Shown here piece by piece: positions 10,666 through 21,386 of a DNA stretch of 64,000 bases (positions within the stretch are counted from its first letter, which is position 1; every line of letters starts with the position of its first letter). The translations under genes and the position numbers were made by a program. The notes under the pieces were generated by a model that was not told the origin of the DNA, ran no database searches, and worked only from the letters and a program-made list of their open reading frames with translations. Origin of the DNA: Burkholderia sp. GAS332 (GTDB lineage Bacteria > Pseudomonadota > Gammaproteobacteria > Burkholderiales > Burkholderiaceae); assembly GCA_900142905.1 (NCBI GenBank), contig FSRV01000001.1:4154001-4218000 (forward strand), given 5' to 3'.

Positions 10666-10693
10666 CCCTGCCGGTTCTTCTTCAAAGGCCATC

Positions 10694-12319
<1,626 letters not shown>

Positions 12320-12320
12320 G

Positions 12321-13505
12321 ATGACATCGGCTACTTCATCGGCTCACGTCGGCGCGGCGAGCGGTGGCGCCTCAGCCGAACGCGAGGCGCAGTCCGGCTT
12401 CGCGCTCGGCTTACCGCCGCGTCCCGCGTTGCTATCGCGCCGCGCATGGCTCGCGCTGATCGCCCTGATTATCGTGTTCGGTCTCGGTGTGCCCTTCGCC
12501 ACGCTGGTGGTCCCCGAAACGAGCGCGTTCCATCTGTCCGCGTATGCGATGACGATCACCGGCAAGTTCATGTGCTACGCGATTGCAGCGTTGGCACTCG
12601 ATCTCGTGTGGGGCTATTGCGGCATTCTGAGCCTGGGACACGCTCTGTTCTTTGCGTTGGGTGGTTACGCGATCGGCATGTACCTGATGCGCTCGATCGG
12701 TCACGAAGGCAAATACGGCAGCGACCTGCCCGACTTCATGGTGTTTCTCGACTGGCACCAACTGCCGTGGTACTGGCAGGGCACGCAGCATCTCGGTTAT
12801 GCGTTGTTGCTGGTGGTGCTGGTGCCCGCCGTGGTCGCGTGGGTATTCGGCTTCTTCACGTTCCGCTCGCGGGTGAAGGGCGTGTATCTGTCGATCATCA
12901 CGCAGGCGATGACGTTTGCCGCCATGCTGCTGTTCTATCGCAATGAAACTGGTTTCGGCGGTAACAACGGCTTCACCGACTTCAAGCGTATTGGCGGTTT
13001 TCCGATTACGCATCCGGGCACGCGCACTGTTCTTCTGCTGATCACATTTGCCGTGTTGATTCTGGCCTTCATCGGCGCACGGGCCATTGTCACGTCGAAG
13101 CTCGGGCGTGTAGTGACCGCGGTGCGTGACGGCGAAACGCGTTTGATGTTCCTCGGCTACAGCCCGCTCGCGTACAAGCTGTTTGTGTGGACCGTGTCCG
13201 CGATTCTGTGCGGGATTGCCGGCGCGTTGTACGTGCCGCAGGTCGGCATCATCAACCCGGGCGAGATGTCGCCGGGCAACTCGATCGAGATGGCGATCTG
13301 GGTTGCAGTGGGGGGACGCGGCACATTGATCGGACCGATCATCGGCGCGTTCGCGGTGAACGGCGCGAAGAGCTTTTTTACGGCGAACTTCCCTGAATAC
13401 TGGTTGTTCTTTCTTGGCCTGATTTTCGTGCTGGTCCCACTGTTGTTGCCGAACGGCATCATGGGGCTGATCGAGATGGTGACGCGCAAGAGGAACCGCC
13501 CATGA
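12321..13505 (+). CDS. urtC: Urea ABC transporter, permease UrtC
   Basis: A 394-residue LivM-type permease with a ~45-residue cytoplasmic N-terminus and multiple membrane helices. Family signatures include WGYCGILSLGHALFFALGGYAIGMYL (~98-124), FRSRVKGVYLSIITQAMT, FGGNNGFTDF, and the loop GIAGALYVPQVGIINPGEM. GGAGG lies just ahead of the ATG, inside the urtB end. The stop overlaps the urtD start (ATGA). Partner of UrtB in urea uptake. Confidence 0.95.
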   Translation: MTSATSSAHVGAASGGASAEREAQSGFALGLPPRPALLSRRAWLALIALIIVFGLGVPFATLVVPETSAFHLSAYAMTITGKFMCYAIAALALDLVWGYCGILSLGHALFFALGGYAIGMYLMRSIGHEGKYGSDLPDFMVFLDWHQLPWYWQGTQHLGYALLLVVLVPAVVAWVFGFFTFRSRVKGVYLSIITQAMTFAAMLLFYRNETGFGGNNGFTDFKRIGGFPITHPGTRTVLLLITFAVLILAFIGARAIVTSKLGRVVTAVRDGETRLMFLGYSPLAYKLFVWTVSAILCGIAGALYVPQVGIINPGEMSPGNSIEMAIWVAVGGRGTLIGPIIGAFAVNGAKSFFTANFPEYWLFFLGLIFVLVPLLLPNGIMGLIEMVTRKRNRP

Positions 13506-14365
13506 ACGAAAACCCGATGGTTCCTGATCTTGCATTACCTGAAGAGCCGGCTGAACGATCGCTAAGCGGCGTCGCCAGCATGGGGCACGCGGTGGTGCCG
13601 GGCGAGATCGATATTTCGCACGGGACGATTCTGTACCTTGAAGACGTCACCGTGAGTTTCGATGGGTTTCGCGCGTTGAATGCGTTGAGTTTGTCGATCG
13701 ACGCAGGTGAACTGCGGTGCATCATTGGGCCGAACGGCGCGGGCAAGACGACGATGATGGATGTCATCACCGGGAAGACCGAGCCGGATTCCGGCAAGGT
13801 TTTTCTGGGGCAGTCAATCGATCTGACGCGGATGAACGAGCCGTCTATTGCACGTGCGGGCATTGGGCGGAAGTTTCAGAAACCTACTGTTTTTGAGCAG
13901 CATCCTGTGTGGGAGAACCTTGAGTTGGCTATGAAGGCTGACAAGGGATGGTGGGCTTCTTTGCGGGCGAGGTTGGATCGTGAGGCGCAAGCGCGGATTG
14001 AAGAGACCTTGGCTTTGATTGGGCTCGAGAGTGAGGCTCGACGGCTTGCAGGCGAGTTGTCGCATGGTCAGAAACAGCGGCTGGAAATCGGCATGTTGCT
14101 GATGCAGCAACCGGCGCTTCTGTTGCTCGATGAGCCTGCAGCTGGCATGACCGATGACGAGACCATGCAATTGGCTGAGCTGCTCAATCACTTGCGCGGG
14201 AGTTGTTCGATGATGGTTGTCGAACACGATATGGAGTTTGTCGCGGCGCTGTCGGGCGAGAAGGGGAAAGTCACAGTGATGGCCGAAGGGCGAGTGCTCG
14301 CTCACGGTACGCTTGATGAGGTGAAAAGAGATGAGACGGTGATCGAGTCTTATCTCGGGCGGTAA
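13502..14365 (+). CDS. urtD: Urea ABC transporter, ATP-binding protein UrtD
   Basis: A 287-residue LivG-like ATPase. Walker A GPNGAGKTT (~residues 77-85), signature LSHGQKQRLEIG (~187), Walker B LLLLDEPAAGM (~207) and switch His in VVEHDMEFV are all present. The ~45-residue N-terminal extension before the ABC fold is longer than in many homologues. The start overlaps the urtC stop by four bases, and the TAA stop shares a base with a possible urtE ATG. It energises urea import with UrtE. Confidence 0.95.
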   Translation: MNENPMVPDLALPEEPAERSLSGVASMGHAVVPGEIDISHGTILYLEDVTVSFDGFRALNALSLSIDAGELRCIIGPNGAGKTTMMDVITGKTEPDSGKVFLGQSIDLTRMNEPSIARAGIGRKFQKPTVFEQHPVWENLELAMKADKGWWASLRARLDREAQARIEETLALIGLESEARRLAGELSHGQKQRLEIGMLLMQQPALLLLDEPAAGMTDDETMQLAELLNHLRGSCSMMVVEHDMEFVAALSGEKGKVTVMAEGRVLAHGTLDEVKRDETVIESYLGR

Positions 14366-14421
14366 TGGCCGCAATCAAACCACGGCCGCAGCAAGCCACC
14401 AGAAATCAAGGATCGACCGAC

Positions 14422-15114
14422 ATGCTAGAAGTAGAAAACCTCAACCAGTACTACGGCGGCAGCCACATTCTTCGTGATGTGAAACTCACCGTGCCTGACG
14501 GCAAGCTCACCGTGCTGCTGGGTCGCAATGGCGTGGGCAAAACAACCTTGCTTCGATGCCTGATGGGCGTCGTCCAAACCAAGAGCGGCTCGATTGCCTG
14601 GCGCGGTGCGCCGATCACCAAGCTGCCGACCTACTCGCGTGTAGAAAAAGGCCTCGCCTACGTCCCGCAAGGCCGTGACATCTTCCCCCGCCTGACAGTC
14701 GAAGAAAATCTGTTGGTCGGCGCTGCCAGCAAAAAAGCCCCGAAGAAAATCCCAGATCGTATCTACGAACTCTTCCCAGTCCTGAAGGACATGCGCAGCC
14801 GCCGTGGCGGCGATCTCTCCGGCGGTCAACAACAACAGCTCGCAATCGGCCGTGCGCTGATGAGCGATCCGCAATTGCTCATCCTCGATGAACCCACCGA
14901 AGGTATCCAGCCCTCGATCATTCAGGACATTGGCCGCACGTTGCGTCAGCTGGTCGAAGAAATGGGCATGACCGTGCTGCTCGTCGAACAGTATTACGAC
15001 TTCGCCAAAGAGATCGCGGATCGGTATTGGGTGATGAGCCGCGGTGAAATCGTCGCGGGTGGTGAAGGCGCCAACATGGATACGGATGGCGTACGTGCAC
15101 TGATCGCCGTCTGA
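14422..15114 (+). CDS. urtE: Urea ABC transporter, ATP-binding protein UrtE
   Basis: A LivF-like ATPase of 230 residues from [20 protein letters not shown], the usual length and start of the family, with AAGGA nine bases upstream. An in-frame ATG at 14365, overlapping the urtD stop, would add 19 residues of non-family sequence. Walker [13 protein letters not shown], signature [15 protein letters not shown], Walker [14 protein letters not shown] and switch [11 protein letters not shown] are intact. It is the last transporter gene, and ureD follows after ~170 bp. Confidence 0.93.
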   Translation: MLEVENLNQYYGGSHILRDVKLTVPDGKLTVLLGRNGVGKTTLLRCLMGVVQTKSGSIAWRGAPITKLPTYSRVEKGLAYVPQGRDIFPRLTVEENLLVGAASKKAPKKIPDRIYELFPVLKDMRSRRGGDLSGGQQQQLAIGRALMSDPQLLILDEPTEGIQPSIIQDIGRTLRQLVEEMGMTVLLVEQYYDFAKEIADRYWVMSRGEIVAGGEGANMDTDGVRALIAV

Positions 15115-15287
15115 GCGGCACAAACAGTACAAACAGCGCAGCGTGCTATTCTCGCCGCATCCTGTGGCAACGCGGCTCGTCGTTGCCTAACGCTGCGGGC
15201 ACGCTGCGCATTGACGCGTCTGTTGCCGCGTCCGTTACTGTGCCCAATACCGCGCCCAGCCGCTCATTCATTCGCAAGTCCGCTCGT

Positions 15288-16169
15288 ATGTCGCTTCACG
15301 AAAACCACGCTGCACTCGCCACCGCGCAACCGACCGCGCACTCGCAATGGCGTGCGCGCCTCGAACTCGGCTTCGTCAAAGAGGGCGAGCGGACCACGCT
15401 CAAGCATCGGCTGCATGACGGGCCGTTGCGCGTGCAACGGCCGCTCTATCCGGAAGGCCATGCGATCTGCCACGCAGTGATCGTGCATCCGCCGGGTGGG
15501 ATCGCGGGCGGCGATCAACTCGATATCGATGTTGTCGTCGGCGATAGCGCGCACGCTGTGATTACCACGCCCGGCGCGACCAAGTGGTACAAGTCCAATG
15601 GCCGTGCGGCACGGCAGAATATTGCGGTGCGTGTCGGCCCCCAGGCGAAGCTCGACTGGCTACCGCAGAACAATATTGTTTTCGATCACGCCAACGCGAT
15701 GCTGGATTTTTCGCTGACGCTTGGTCAAGGGGCGACCGCAATTGGGTGGGATGCGACTCAACTTGGGCGGCAAGCGGCAGGTGAGCGGTGGTCGACGGGG
15801 CAGTTGCGAGCCGTATCGCGGATCGTTGGGGCGAATGGCGAGGCGCTGTGGCTCGAGCGTGCGAGCCTCAGCGCGGAAGATTCACTGCGGGATGCCGCGC
15901 AAGGGCTTGCCGGGTTTCCTGCGTATGGGACGCTCTGGGCGGTCGGGGCGGCCTGCGATGATGCACTCGCTGAGGTGCTTACTGCCCAGTTGCCGTTTGA
16001 TGATTCGGTGCGGGCGGCGGCTTCCTGTGTCACTGACGGGGTTTTGCTCGTGCGGGCGGTTTCGCGGTCTATGGAGATGCTGCAGCGAGCTTTGACTCAG
16101 TGCTGGCTTCAACTGAGGCCTGTTGTGCATGGGGTTGAGGCTGTTCCGCTGCGAATTTGGTCGACGTGA
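15288..16169 (+). CDS. ureD: Urease accessory protein UreD (UreH)
   Basis: A 293-residue protein from the ATG at 15288; an upstream TTG is open but lies in non-family sequence. Recognised by [66 protein letters not shown] and [12 protein letters not shown]. UreD is the scaffold that binds UreF/UreG on the urease apoprotein during nickel insertion. Normally it directly precedes ureA; here about 5.2 kb of other genes separates them, and a terminator follows it. Confidence 0.93.
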   Translation: MSLHENHAALATAQPTAHSQWRARLELGFVKEGERTTLKHRLHDGPLRVQRPLYPEGHAICHAVIVHPPGGIAGGDQLDIDVVVGDSAHAVITTPGATKWYKSNGRAARQNIAVRVGPQAKLDWLPQNNIVFDHANAMLDFSLTLGQGATAIGWDATQLGRQAAGERWSTGQLRAVSRIVGANGEALWLERASLSAEDSLRDAAQGLAGFPAYGTLWAVGAACDDALAEVLTAQLPFDDSVRAAASCVTDGVLLVRAVSRSMEMLQRALTQCWLQLRPVVHGVEAVPLRIWST

Positions 16170-16290
16170 GTCGCGCCTCGTCTAGTTCGCTTAGGGTATT
16201 GGCCTCGTCAACCGCGAAATGCGCCGCCCGCACGCAAGCGGTGAACGCGCAGCACTGACTACCACCAGCGGCTACCACACCGCAGCAACG

Positions 16291-16318
16291 AAAAAGACGC
16301 GATTGCTCGCGTCTTTTT
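16291..16318. terminator. Bidirectional intrinsic terminator after ureD
   Basis: A 12-bp perfect stem AAAAAGACGCGA / TCGCGTCTTTTT with a TTGC loop and U-runs in both directions. It ends ureD transcription on the + strand and the leftward immunity/toxin unit on the - strand. Confidence 0.9.
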
Positions 16319-16347
16319 CATGTGCCGATTAGATGGAATAGTGGCAA

Positions 16348-16713
16348 CTAACGAAGTTGGCTCTGCGTCTCTTCGTATGCGTCAATATCGATTATCACGA
16401 ACGAAAAGTAGGTGTCGCGACCTTTCTCCGAGCACATCTCTTGCATGAACTCCAGCGCGGCCTTATTGCACCGCTGCCGAAAGTCATCCCACGCCCGTTG
16501 GATCCTTGGCGAAAAATCCATAATACCGTCAAGGTGAGGGTATGTGGATCCCTGAGTGATGGTGAATGTATCCACGCCAATTATTGCGACATTGGCGTTC
16601 TCGCAGTCGGCGGGAATGCCCAACGCAGCCTCCCCCTCGACGTAAATCTCCGTACCAGCCTCGCCTATCGACGCCGAACGATACTTCTCAAGAATTTTAT
16701 CCTGGATAGTCAT
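16348..16713 (-). CDS. Orphan E5-type immunity protein paralogue
   Basis: A 121-residue protein starting at MTIQDKILEKYRSASIGEAG (GAGG seven bases upstream). It is paralogous to the protein encoded at 17042-17404: both have a central VAIIGVDTF / LAIIGIDGA strand, a helical R-xx-FRQRC/SRKRF segment, and the ending EKGRDTYFSFVIIDIDAYEE versus EKGADTYFSFLVFDAAQYED. The IIGID and C-terminal YFSF patterns resemble the small colicin E5 immunity protein. It follows a broken toxin tail, so it may defend against an E5-like toxin variant this strain no longer makes. Confidence 0.6.
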   Translation of the reverse strand: MTIQDKILEKYRSASIGEAGTEIYVEGEAALGIPADCENANVAIIGVDTFTITQGSTYPHLDGIMDFSPRIQRAWDDFRQRCNKAALEFMQEMCSEKGRDTYFSFVIIDIDAYEETQSQLR

Positions 16714-16870
16714 GCTGGCCTCAGAAGGGTGATTTTCAATTTGGATTGCTGCTGCGTTTCGAAATTTCACAATCGTGCCGCCTACACCATTCCTGACTAC
16801 ATACAGCCTGTCCTCACGTTTGTGCACTGTGGCAGGACCGTCTCGTCTAGTGAGACCCGCCATCATCATT
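16714..16870 (-). pseudogene. Orphan fragment of an E5-like RNase toxin C-terminus
   Basis: In frame with the downstream immunity gene, the sequence reads TRRDGPATVHKREDRLYVVR and NGVGGTIVKF. It aligns with the end of the Rhs toxin domain (ARRDDPATAYIRDDGHYVVR, NDVDGKIVQV). The 5' part is scrambled, there is no start, and the normal stop is lost so the frame runs into the immunity gene. Typical of displaced toxin tips in Rhs loci. Confidence 0.6.
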
Positions 16871-17041
16871 CTGCACCGCCATTCAAACGGCAAACCCTCC
16901 GGGCAAGAAGGTAAACGGCGCGACTGTGAACTGCCCCCGAAAGTGGATAGATATCCAATGCAAGGGCCGTTCATTGCGGGCGCCTTTTTACCATTGCGCT
17001 ATATCTTGAACTGCCTATTTACCGCCGCGCGCGTTGGCAAG

Positions 17042-17404
17042 TTATCGCAGGCGTTGCTGGGAATCTTCGTATTGCGCCGCGTCAAAAACTAAAAACGAGA
17101 AGTAAGTGTCAGCACCTTTTTCGCGGATGAACTCACGCAGACAATTATGAGCGAAACGCTTTCTGGACTCTCTGAATGCTTCCCACGGCATGACGCTTGT
17201 CGGAGATGCGTCGCCAATAGCGTCGAGGTAAAGCTCCTTCTCATTTGACGTTATTCGCGCACCATCGATGCCGATGATCGCTAGTCCGAGCCGGTCGCAA
17301 TGATCAACAAAAAGCAGCGCGTCCGAAGAAGTAAGAAACACCTCGCCGCCGGGCGAAACCTCCGCTCGTGCCAAATACGGGGCGTAGATATCGATACTTG
17401 TCAT
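17042..17404 (-). CDS. Immunity protein for the Rhs E5-like toxin
   Basis: A 120-residue protein starting at MTSIDIYAPYLARAEVSPGG. The AGGAGGT Shine-Dalgarno sits in the 10-bp gap after the toxin stop codon, so translation is tightly coupled to the toxin. The strand LGLAIIGIDG and the end TYFSFLVFD resemble the colicin E5 immunity protein (ILGIDG ... YTAFIITL). Position, coupling and the paralogue next to a second toxin tail all argue for immunity. Expected to bind and block the RNase in the cytoplasm; the function is inferred. Confidence 0.75.
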   Translation of the reverse strand: MTSIDIYAPYLARAEVSPGGEVFLTSSDALLFVDHCDRLGLAIIGIDGARITSNEKELYLDAIGDASPTSVMPWEAFRESRKRFAHNCLREFIREKGADTYFSFLVFDAAQYEDSQQRLR

Positions 17405-17414
17405 CGTACCTCCT

Positions 17415-19856
17415 CTAGAATTTGGACTTCCAGCCGGTGTCGTATCGGTCTGATACCTGCACAATCTTGCCGTCAACGTCGTTGCGCACAACGTAGTGCC
17501 CGTCGTCGCGAATATACGCTGTGGCAGGATCGTCGCGTCGAGCACCGTTGCCATTAGGTATAAATCTATTGTCGCGGGTGGGTATTGTCCTTGACGGATG
17601 TGCGATTGTTGCCTCGACGTCCTCCTGAGTCCATCCACGCTTCTTCATTTGTCCGACGATCTTGTCCTCGTAGACGCTCGAAATTTGATTTGCAGTCGGC
17701 TTGCACAGCTTCGAAATCGCATCAACGCCAGTACGTATCGTTCCGGCGATACCAACTATCCCGAACGGATCGTCATTGTCGGAGGAGATAGCCCACGCCC
17801 AACCCAACGCAGGATTGAACATGCATTCGATACATATCGGTTGCAGCCCCGCTTCTGGCAACGCACCGAGCATGGAGCGGACCCACCCAACCCGATTGGC
17901 GGGTGGCCCCGCCGGGTTCACACCGCTTTCGAGGTTGTTGAGCCACTGGTCTATCTCGTCGCTGGTTATGGGCGTCGCGGCACCTATAAACGTCGAGCCA
18001 CCGTTGTTCTTTGCAACAGTGCCTGTACGGGACACGATTCGCCCATCGGCGGAGTAACCATATTTGACCGTCAGGATCCGATGAAGACTTCCATTCAATG
18101 CGGTCGGATACTCGTAATAAACGAACTGCGTTACCCGCCCTCGGGCGTTGTAGGTGATAAGTGCTTCTCGATTATCGCCAACCAGATGGGTAGCGCGGTG
18201 CGCTGCGTCCCTGCCCATCATGCCCAGCGTCCACCCCGATACTCGATCGGTGGCAAGGCGTAGATTGCCCGTCTCGTCATAGAAGTACAGCCAGTCAGCT
18301 GTCTTGCTTCCGTTGAAATATTCAAGAGCCGCCACCACACGACTTGACGAGTCGTAGCTAACACCTACTGTCCTCTGCTGCCCGGACGCTTTCGCATCGA
18401 ACGCACTTTCACCCGTCGGATCGTTCGTGGCGAATTCGCTGAATCCCGTCACGTTGCCCTGCCCGTCATAGACAAACGCGCGCACCTTCCTGGGTGACGC
18501 GATCATCGAAGGAATCAAGCTCGTCGCGTCGACATATCGTACGGAAGTGACTGTCGTGCTGGACGCATTCCGCACCACCAGACGAACGGCACGGCCTGCC
18601 TCGTCATAGCTGTATTCGTTAGTGCCGCCGGTCGGATTTGTGTCCTTTAGCAGGTTGCCTGATGCATCCCACGTCGTACTAGTCGTGCGGGCGGCGGAGC
18701 TAGTCCCCGTAGGTCGCAGCACGCCTCCGATGGACGAAAAGTTCACCGTCGTAGTGCGCTGGCTGTCCGTAACCGTGGTTTTGCCGCTGCCGTAGCCGAA
18801 CTGCACATTGCGTGCGGTATCCGGGTGACTCACCGCAGTGGCGCGGCCTTGTGCGTCATAAGTCCAGGTGGCGATGCGGGTGCCGGTTTCATCAATCTCA
18901 CCGGTTATCGCGTTCCTGAACCGCGTATCGTCATAGACGTACCGGCGCATGTTGCCGTCAGGCCAGGTCACGGAGACGAGGTTACTGTTCGCGTCATACG
19001 CATACTGCGTCATGCCGCTCAGCGGATCATTCAGGCGTGAGAGACGGCGCTTGTCGTCGTAGTCAAACCGCAGCGTGAGATCGGCGCCTGCACGGGTGCC
19101 GTCGGCATGCTGGGTGATCGCGGTCAGCAGCCCGGTGCTGTCATAGGTCAGCGTTCGGGTGAAGCCGGTTCGGGTCCTCTCGGACAACAGGACACCTTGC
19201 AGCGAATACGATTCGACGATGCCGGTAGTCGGGTCTGAAAGAGTCCAGTTCATCCCGCTTTGCGATAGCACCAGCCCGCTATAGGTCGCCGTGCGCCAGA
19301 ATCCGCCCGACCAGTTAAATGTGAGCGGCTCGCCGTTCGCCCGGTACGCAAGGATCTTCGAAGAACTCCCGCTATTGGCATTCGTCAGGTCCAGCTGGCG
19401 CTGCCAGCTGTGGAACCACACCGGTCCCATCGCGCCGATATTTTTCGCGAGCGGCGTTGAGCGATAGGTTCGCGTGAAAACCACCGGTATATCGTCACCA
19501 CTAACGAAGTCGCTTTCAGTCAGCGTGACAGCACCGCTGCCCGGATAGACCGGATCGGCAACCGGACAGGATTGCTCAGGCTCAGCATTAGGCTGTGGAT
19601 CAGTCCCGGCGCACCATTGCTTGATGAGATCGATGTCGTTAAGACACGAGTAGCCGCCGGGACCGCCAGGCGAGTTACTTGCCACGGTAAGCGCACACGA
19701 TTTGGTGCCTTGTATCGCACCGGATTTTGCGTAGCGGCTGGTGCAGTCGGACGTATAGTCAGCTCTTGCGCCAAACGCGACCAGAAGTAATGCGAATGCG
19801 GCCAGCAGACGGCCAAGGTTGACGACAGCCCCGCGAGAGGGGTTTCTTGATTTCAT
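17415..19856 (-). CDS. Secreted Rhs/YD-repeat protein with colicin E5-like RNase tip
   Basis: An 813-residue protein with a Sec-type signal (LLAAFALLLVAFGARA). A Cys-containing N-terminal region is followed by a DUF6531-like segment (~100-175; SGDDIPVVFTRTYRS), then YD repeats (DANSNLVSVTWPDG, YDEAGRAVRL, YDSSSRVVAALEYFNG). Residues ~730-813 match the colicin E5 nuclease domain: GQMKKRGWTQEDVEATI, RRDDPATAYIRDDGHYVVRN, GKIVQVSDRYDTGW. Colicin E5 cuts anticodons of tRNAs for Tyr, His, Asn and Asp; the same action here is inferred. No PAAR domain and no RHS core/DPxG cleavage motif were seen, so delivery is probably not classical T6SS. The immunity gene is 10 bp downstream. Confidence 0.85.
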   Translation of the reverse strand: MKSRNPSRGAVVNLGRLLAAFALLLVAFGARADYTSDCTSRYAKSGAIQGTKSCALTVASNSPGGPGGYSCLNDIDLIKQWCAGTDPQPNAEPEQSCPVADPVYPGSGAVTLTESDFVSGDDIPVVFTRTYRSTPLAKNIGAMGPVWFHSWQRQLDLTNANSGSSSKILAYRANGEPLTFNWSGGFWRTATYSGLVLSQSGMNWTLSDPTTGIVESYSLQGVLLSERTRTGFTRTLTYDSTGLLTAITQHADGTRAGADLTLRFDYDDKRRLSRLNDPLSGMTQYAYDANSNLVSVTWPDGNMRRYVYDDTRFRNAITGEIDETGTRIATWTYDAQGRATAVSHPDTARNVQFGYGSGKTTVTDSQRTTTVNFSSIGGVLRPTGTSSAARTTSTTWDASGNLLKDTNPTGGTNEYSYDEAGRAVRLVVRNASSTTVTSVRYVDATSLIPSMIASPRKVRAFVYDGQGNVTGFSEFATNDPTGESAFDAKASGQQRTVGVSYDSSSRVVAALEYFNGSKTADWLYFYDETGNLRLATDRVSGWTLGMMGRDAAHRATHLVGDNREALITYNARGRVTQFVYYEYPTALNGSLHRILTVKYGYSADGRIVSRTGTVAKNNGGSTFIGAATPITSDEIDQWLNNLESGVNPAGPPANRVGWVRSMLGALPEAGLQPICIECMFNPALGWAWAISSDNDDPFGIVGIAGTIRTGVDAISKLCKPTANQISSVYEDKIVGQMKKRGWTQEDVEATIAHPSRTIPTRDNRFIPNGNGARRDDPATAYIRDDGHYVVRNDVDGKIVQVSDRYDTGWKSKF

Positions 19857-20242
19857 GAATCTCCCTGTTGTAATACGTCGTTAGAAATGCGTACTAATTC
19901 GACGTTGCATCAGGGATGCATGAATCCCGAATAGGACAATTCGGAAAATTTCAACCACGCAACACATCTTCACAAACAAGCTTAAATCGGAGGCTTCAGA
20001 GCAGGCGCGGCGCTAATCGGCGCACAGACGTCAGCCGCATCGCGGGCATTTAACAGGGGCGGCTCATGCCGTTAGCTCATAAGTGGTTCCACCGCTCGAT
20101 CGTGGCTGTGGTGCATCTGAAGTCCGTGCCCTCGCACATCCGACGTGAGTGACCAAGGCCCTCATACTTCCGGCGGCGCTATGCGCGCTGTTGCGGTACC
20201 CCATTCATGTGGCGGCTGTCTTTCGCCGTTGTAAGCCACAAA
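19857..20242. other. Intergenic region between Rhs gene and solute-binding protein gene
   Basis: The AGGGAG ribosome site of the Rhs gene lies at its left edge. No convincing gene was seen in this stretch; the NtrC-like and sigma-54 signals to its right are listed separately. Confidence 0.5.
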
Positions 20243-20282
20243 TGCACTACTTTGATGCGCACAATTGCCCGACGGCGGTGCA
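20243..20282 (+). promoter_or_regulatory. Two candidate NtrC sites upstream of the solute-binding protein gene
   Basis: TGCACT-N5-GATGCG (20243-20259) and TGCCCG-N5-GGTGCA (20266-20282) each resemble the TGCACC-N5-GGTGCA dyad. Their centres are 23 bp apart, about two helical turns, and they lie 42-81 bp upstream of a sigma-54 promoter. Confidence 0.5.
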
Positions 20283-20323
20283 CGAAGCCGCATTTCGCCC
20301 CTCCCGCCCATGCTGCACCGGCA

Positions 20324-20338
20324 TGGCACACACCTTGC
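20324..20338 (+). promoter_or_regulatory. Sigma-54 promoter of the solute-binding protein gene
   Basis: TGGCACACACCTTGC is an excellent -24/-12 match with GG and GC 10 bp apart, 72 bp before the ATG. It may also feed ureABCEFG downstream, since no terminator was seen before ureA. Confidence 0.8.
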
Positions 20339-20410
20339 GTCGAAATCCCCCACGATGCTGCCGCGCCCTGACGGCAGCCGACCGCTTCTCGCTACCACCG
20401 CTCACATCAC

Positions 20411-21214
20411 ATGAACCGATCGACCCTTCGCCCCGCGCGTCGCGCCTGGCTCGCCGCACTGCTGCTCTCGCCCGTCCTCGCCATCCATGCGCCCGCCGCT
20501 CACGCGGATACGCTCGACAACATCGCCAAAGCCGGTGTGCTCAAAGTCGCGGTTCCGGAAGACTATCCGCCGTTCGGTTCGGTCGGCGCAGATATGAAGC
20601 CGCAAGGCTATGACATCGATACCGCCGCGATGCTCGCGAAGTCGATGAACGTGAAGCTCGAACTCGTACCAGTCAACAGCGCGAACCGCATTCCGTATCT
20701 GCAAACAGGTAAGGTCGATCTGGTGATCTCGTCGCTCGGCAAAACGCCTGAACGCGACAAAGTCATCGATTTTTCGACGGCCTATGCGCCGTACTATCAG
20801 GGCGTGTTCGGTCCCGCCGATATCAAGGTCACGGGTCCCGCCGATCTCACCGGCAAGACGGTCGGCGCCACCCGCGGCGCGCTCGAAGAAATCGCCCTCA
20901 CACAGATAGCGCCGAACGCGACCATCAAGCGCTTCGAAGACAACAACGCGACCATCGCCGCGTTTCTCTCGGGTCAAGTGCAACTGATCGCCGCCGGCAA
21001 TATCGTCGCCGCCGCCATCAATGCGAAGAATCCGCCGCGTCGTCCGGAACCTAAGTTCGTTATAAAGGATTCACCATGTTTCGTCGGCATGAACAAGAAT
21101 GAAAGCCGGCTGCTGGCGAAGGTCAACGCCGCCATCGCCCAAGCGAAGGCGGACGGCACGCTCAACACGATGTCGAAGAAATGGTTCGGCGCGCCCTTGC
21201 CGTCCAACCTGTAA
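20411..21214 (+). CDS. Amino-acid-type ABC transporter substrate-binding protein
   Basis: A 267-residue periplasmic binding protein (SBP_bac_3 type) with a cleavable signal ending AAHA. Family features: AGVLKVAVPEDYPPFGSVG, GYDIDTAAMLAKSMNVKLEL, GKVDLVISSLGKTPERDKVIDFS, and the C-terminal ADGTLNTMSKKWFG. No cognate permease or ATPase gene is adjacent. It lies between ureD and ureA behind a sigma-54 promoter, so it probably takes up a nitrogen source; the ligand cannot be read from the sequence. It is complete and shows no sign of decay. Confidence 0.88.
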   Translation: MNRSTLRPARRAWLAALLLSPVLAIHAPAAHADTLDNIAKAGVLKVAVPEDYPPFGSVGADMKPQGYDIDTAAMLAKSMNVKLELVPVNSANRIPYLQTGKVDLVISSLGKTPERDKVIDFSTAYAPYYQGVFGPADIKVTGPADLTGKTVGATRGALEEIALTQIAPNATIKRFEDNNATIAAFLSGQVQLIAAGNIVAAAINAKNPPRRPEPKFVIKDSPCFVGMNKNESRLLAKVNAAIAQAKADGTLNTMSKKWFGAPLPSNL

Positions 21215-21386
21215 GCGGGTCGTTAATTCAGCTTCATATCTTTGTAAGCTGATCTGGCAGTAAGCTTGTCGCGGTTCGTTTCGCGTCGCATTTCGAGCGG
21301 CCGCGATGGCGCACAACGAAGCGCGACCCCCATCGCATCCGACGCCGGTCCTGGCTGGGCCCGGCGCAACCTTACGCACACATCCG

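Noticed and set aside
9432..10685. Long - strand open frame opposite urtA, and similar ones opposite urtB, ureC and other GC-rich genes
   Set aside because: His/Arg-rich shadow frames produced by high GC codon usage; the + strand genes are clear family members.
21250..21268. Sigma-54 promoter directly upstream of ureA
   Set aside because: TGGCAGTAAGCTTGTC has GG but GT instead of the invariant GC at -12, so it fails the consensus.
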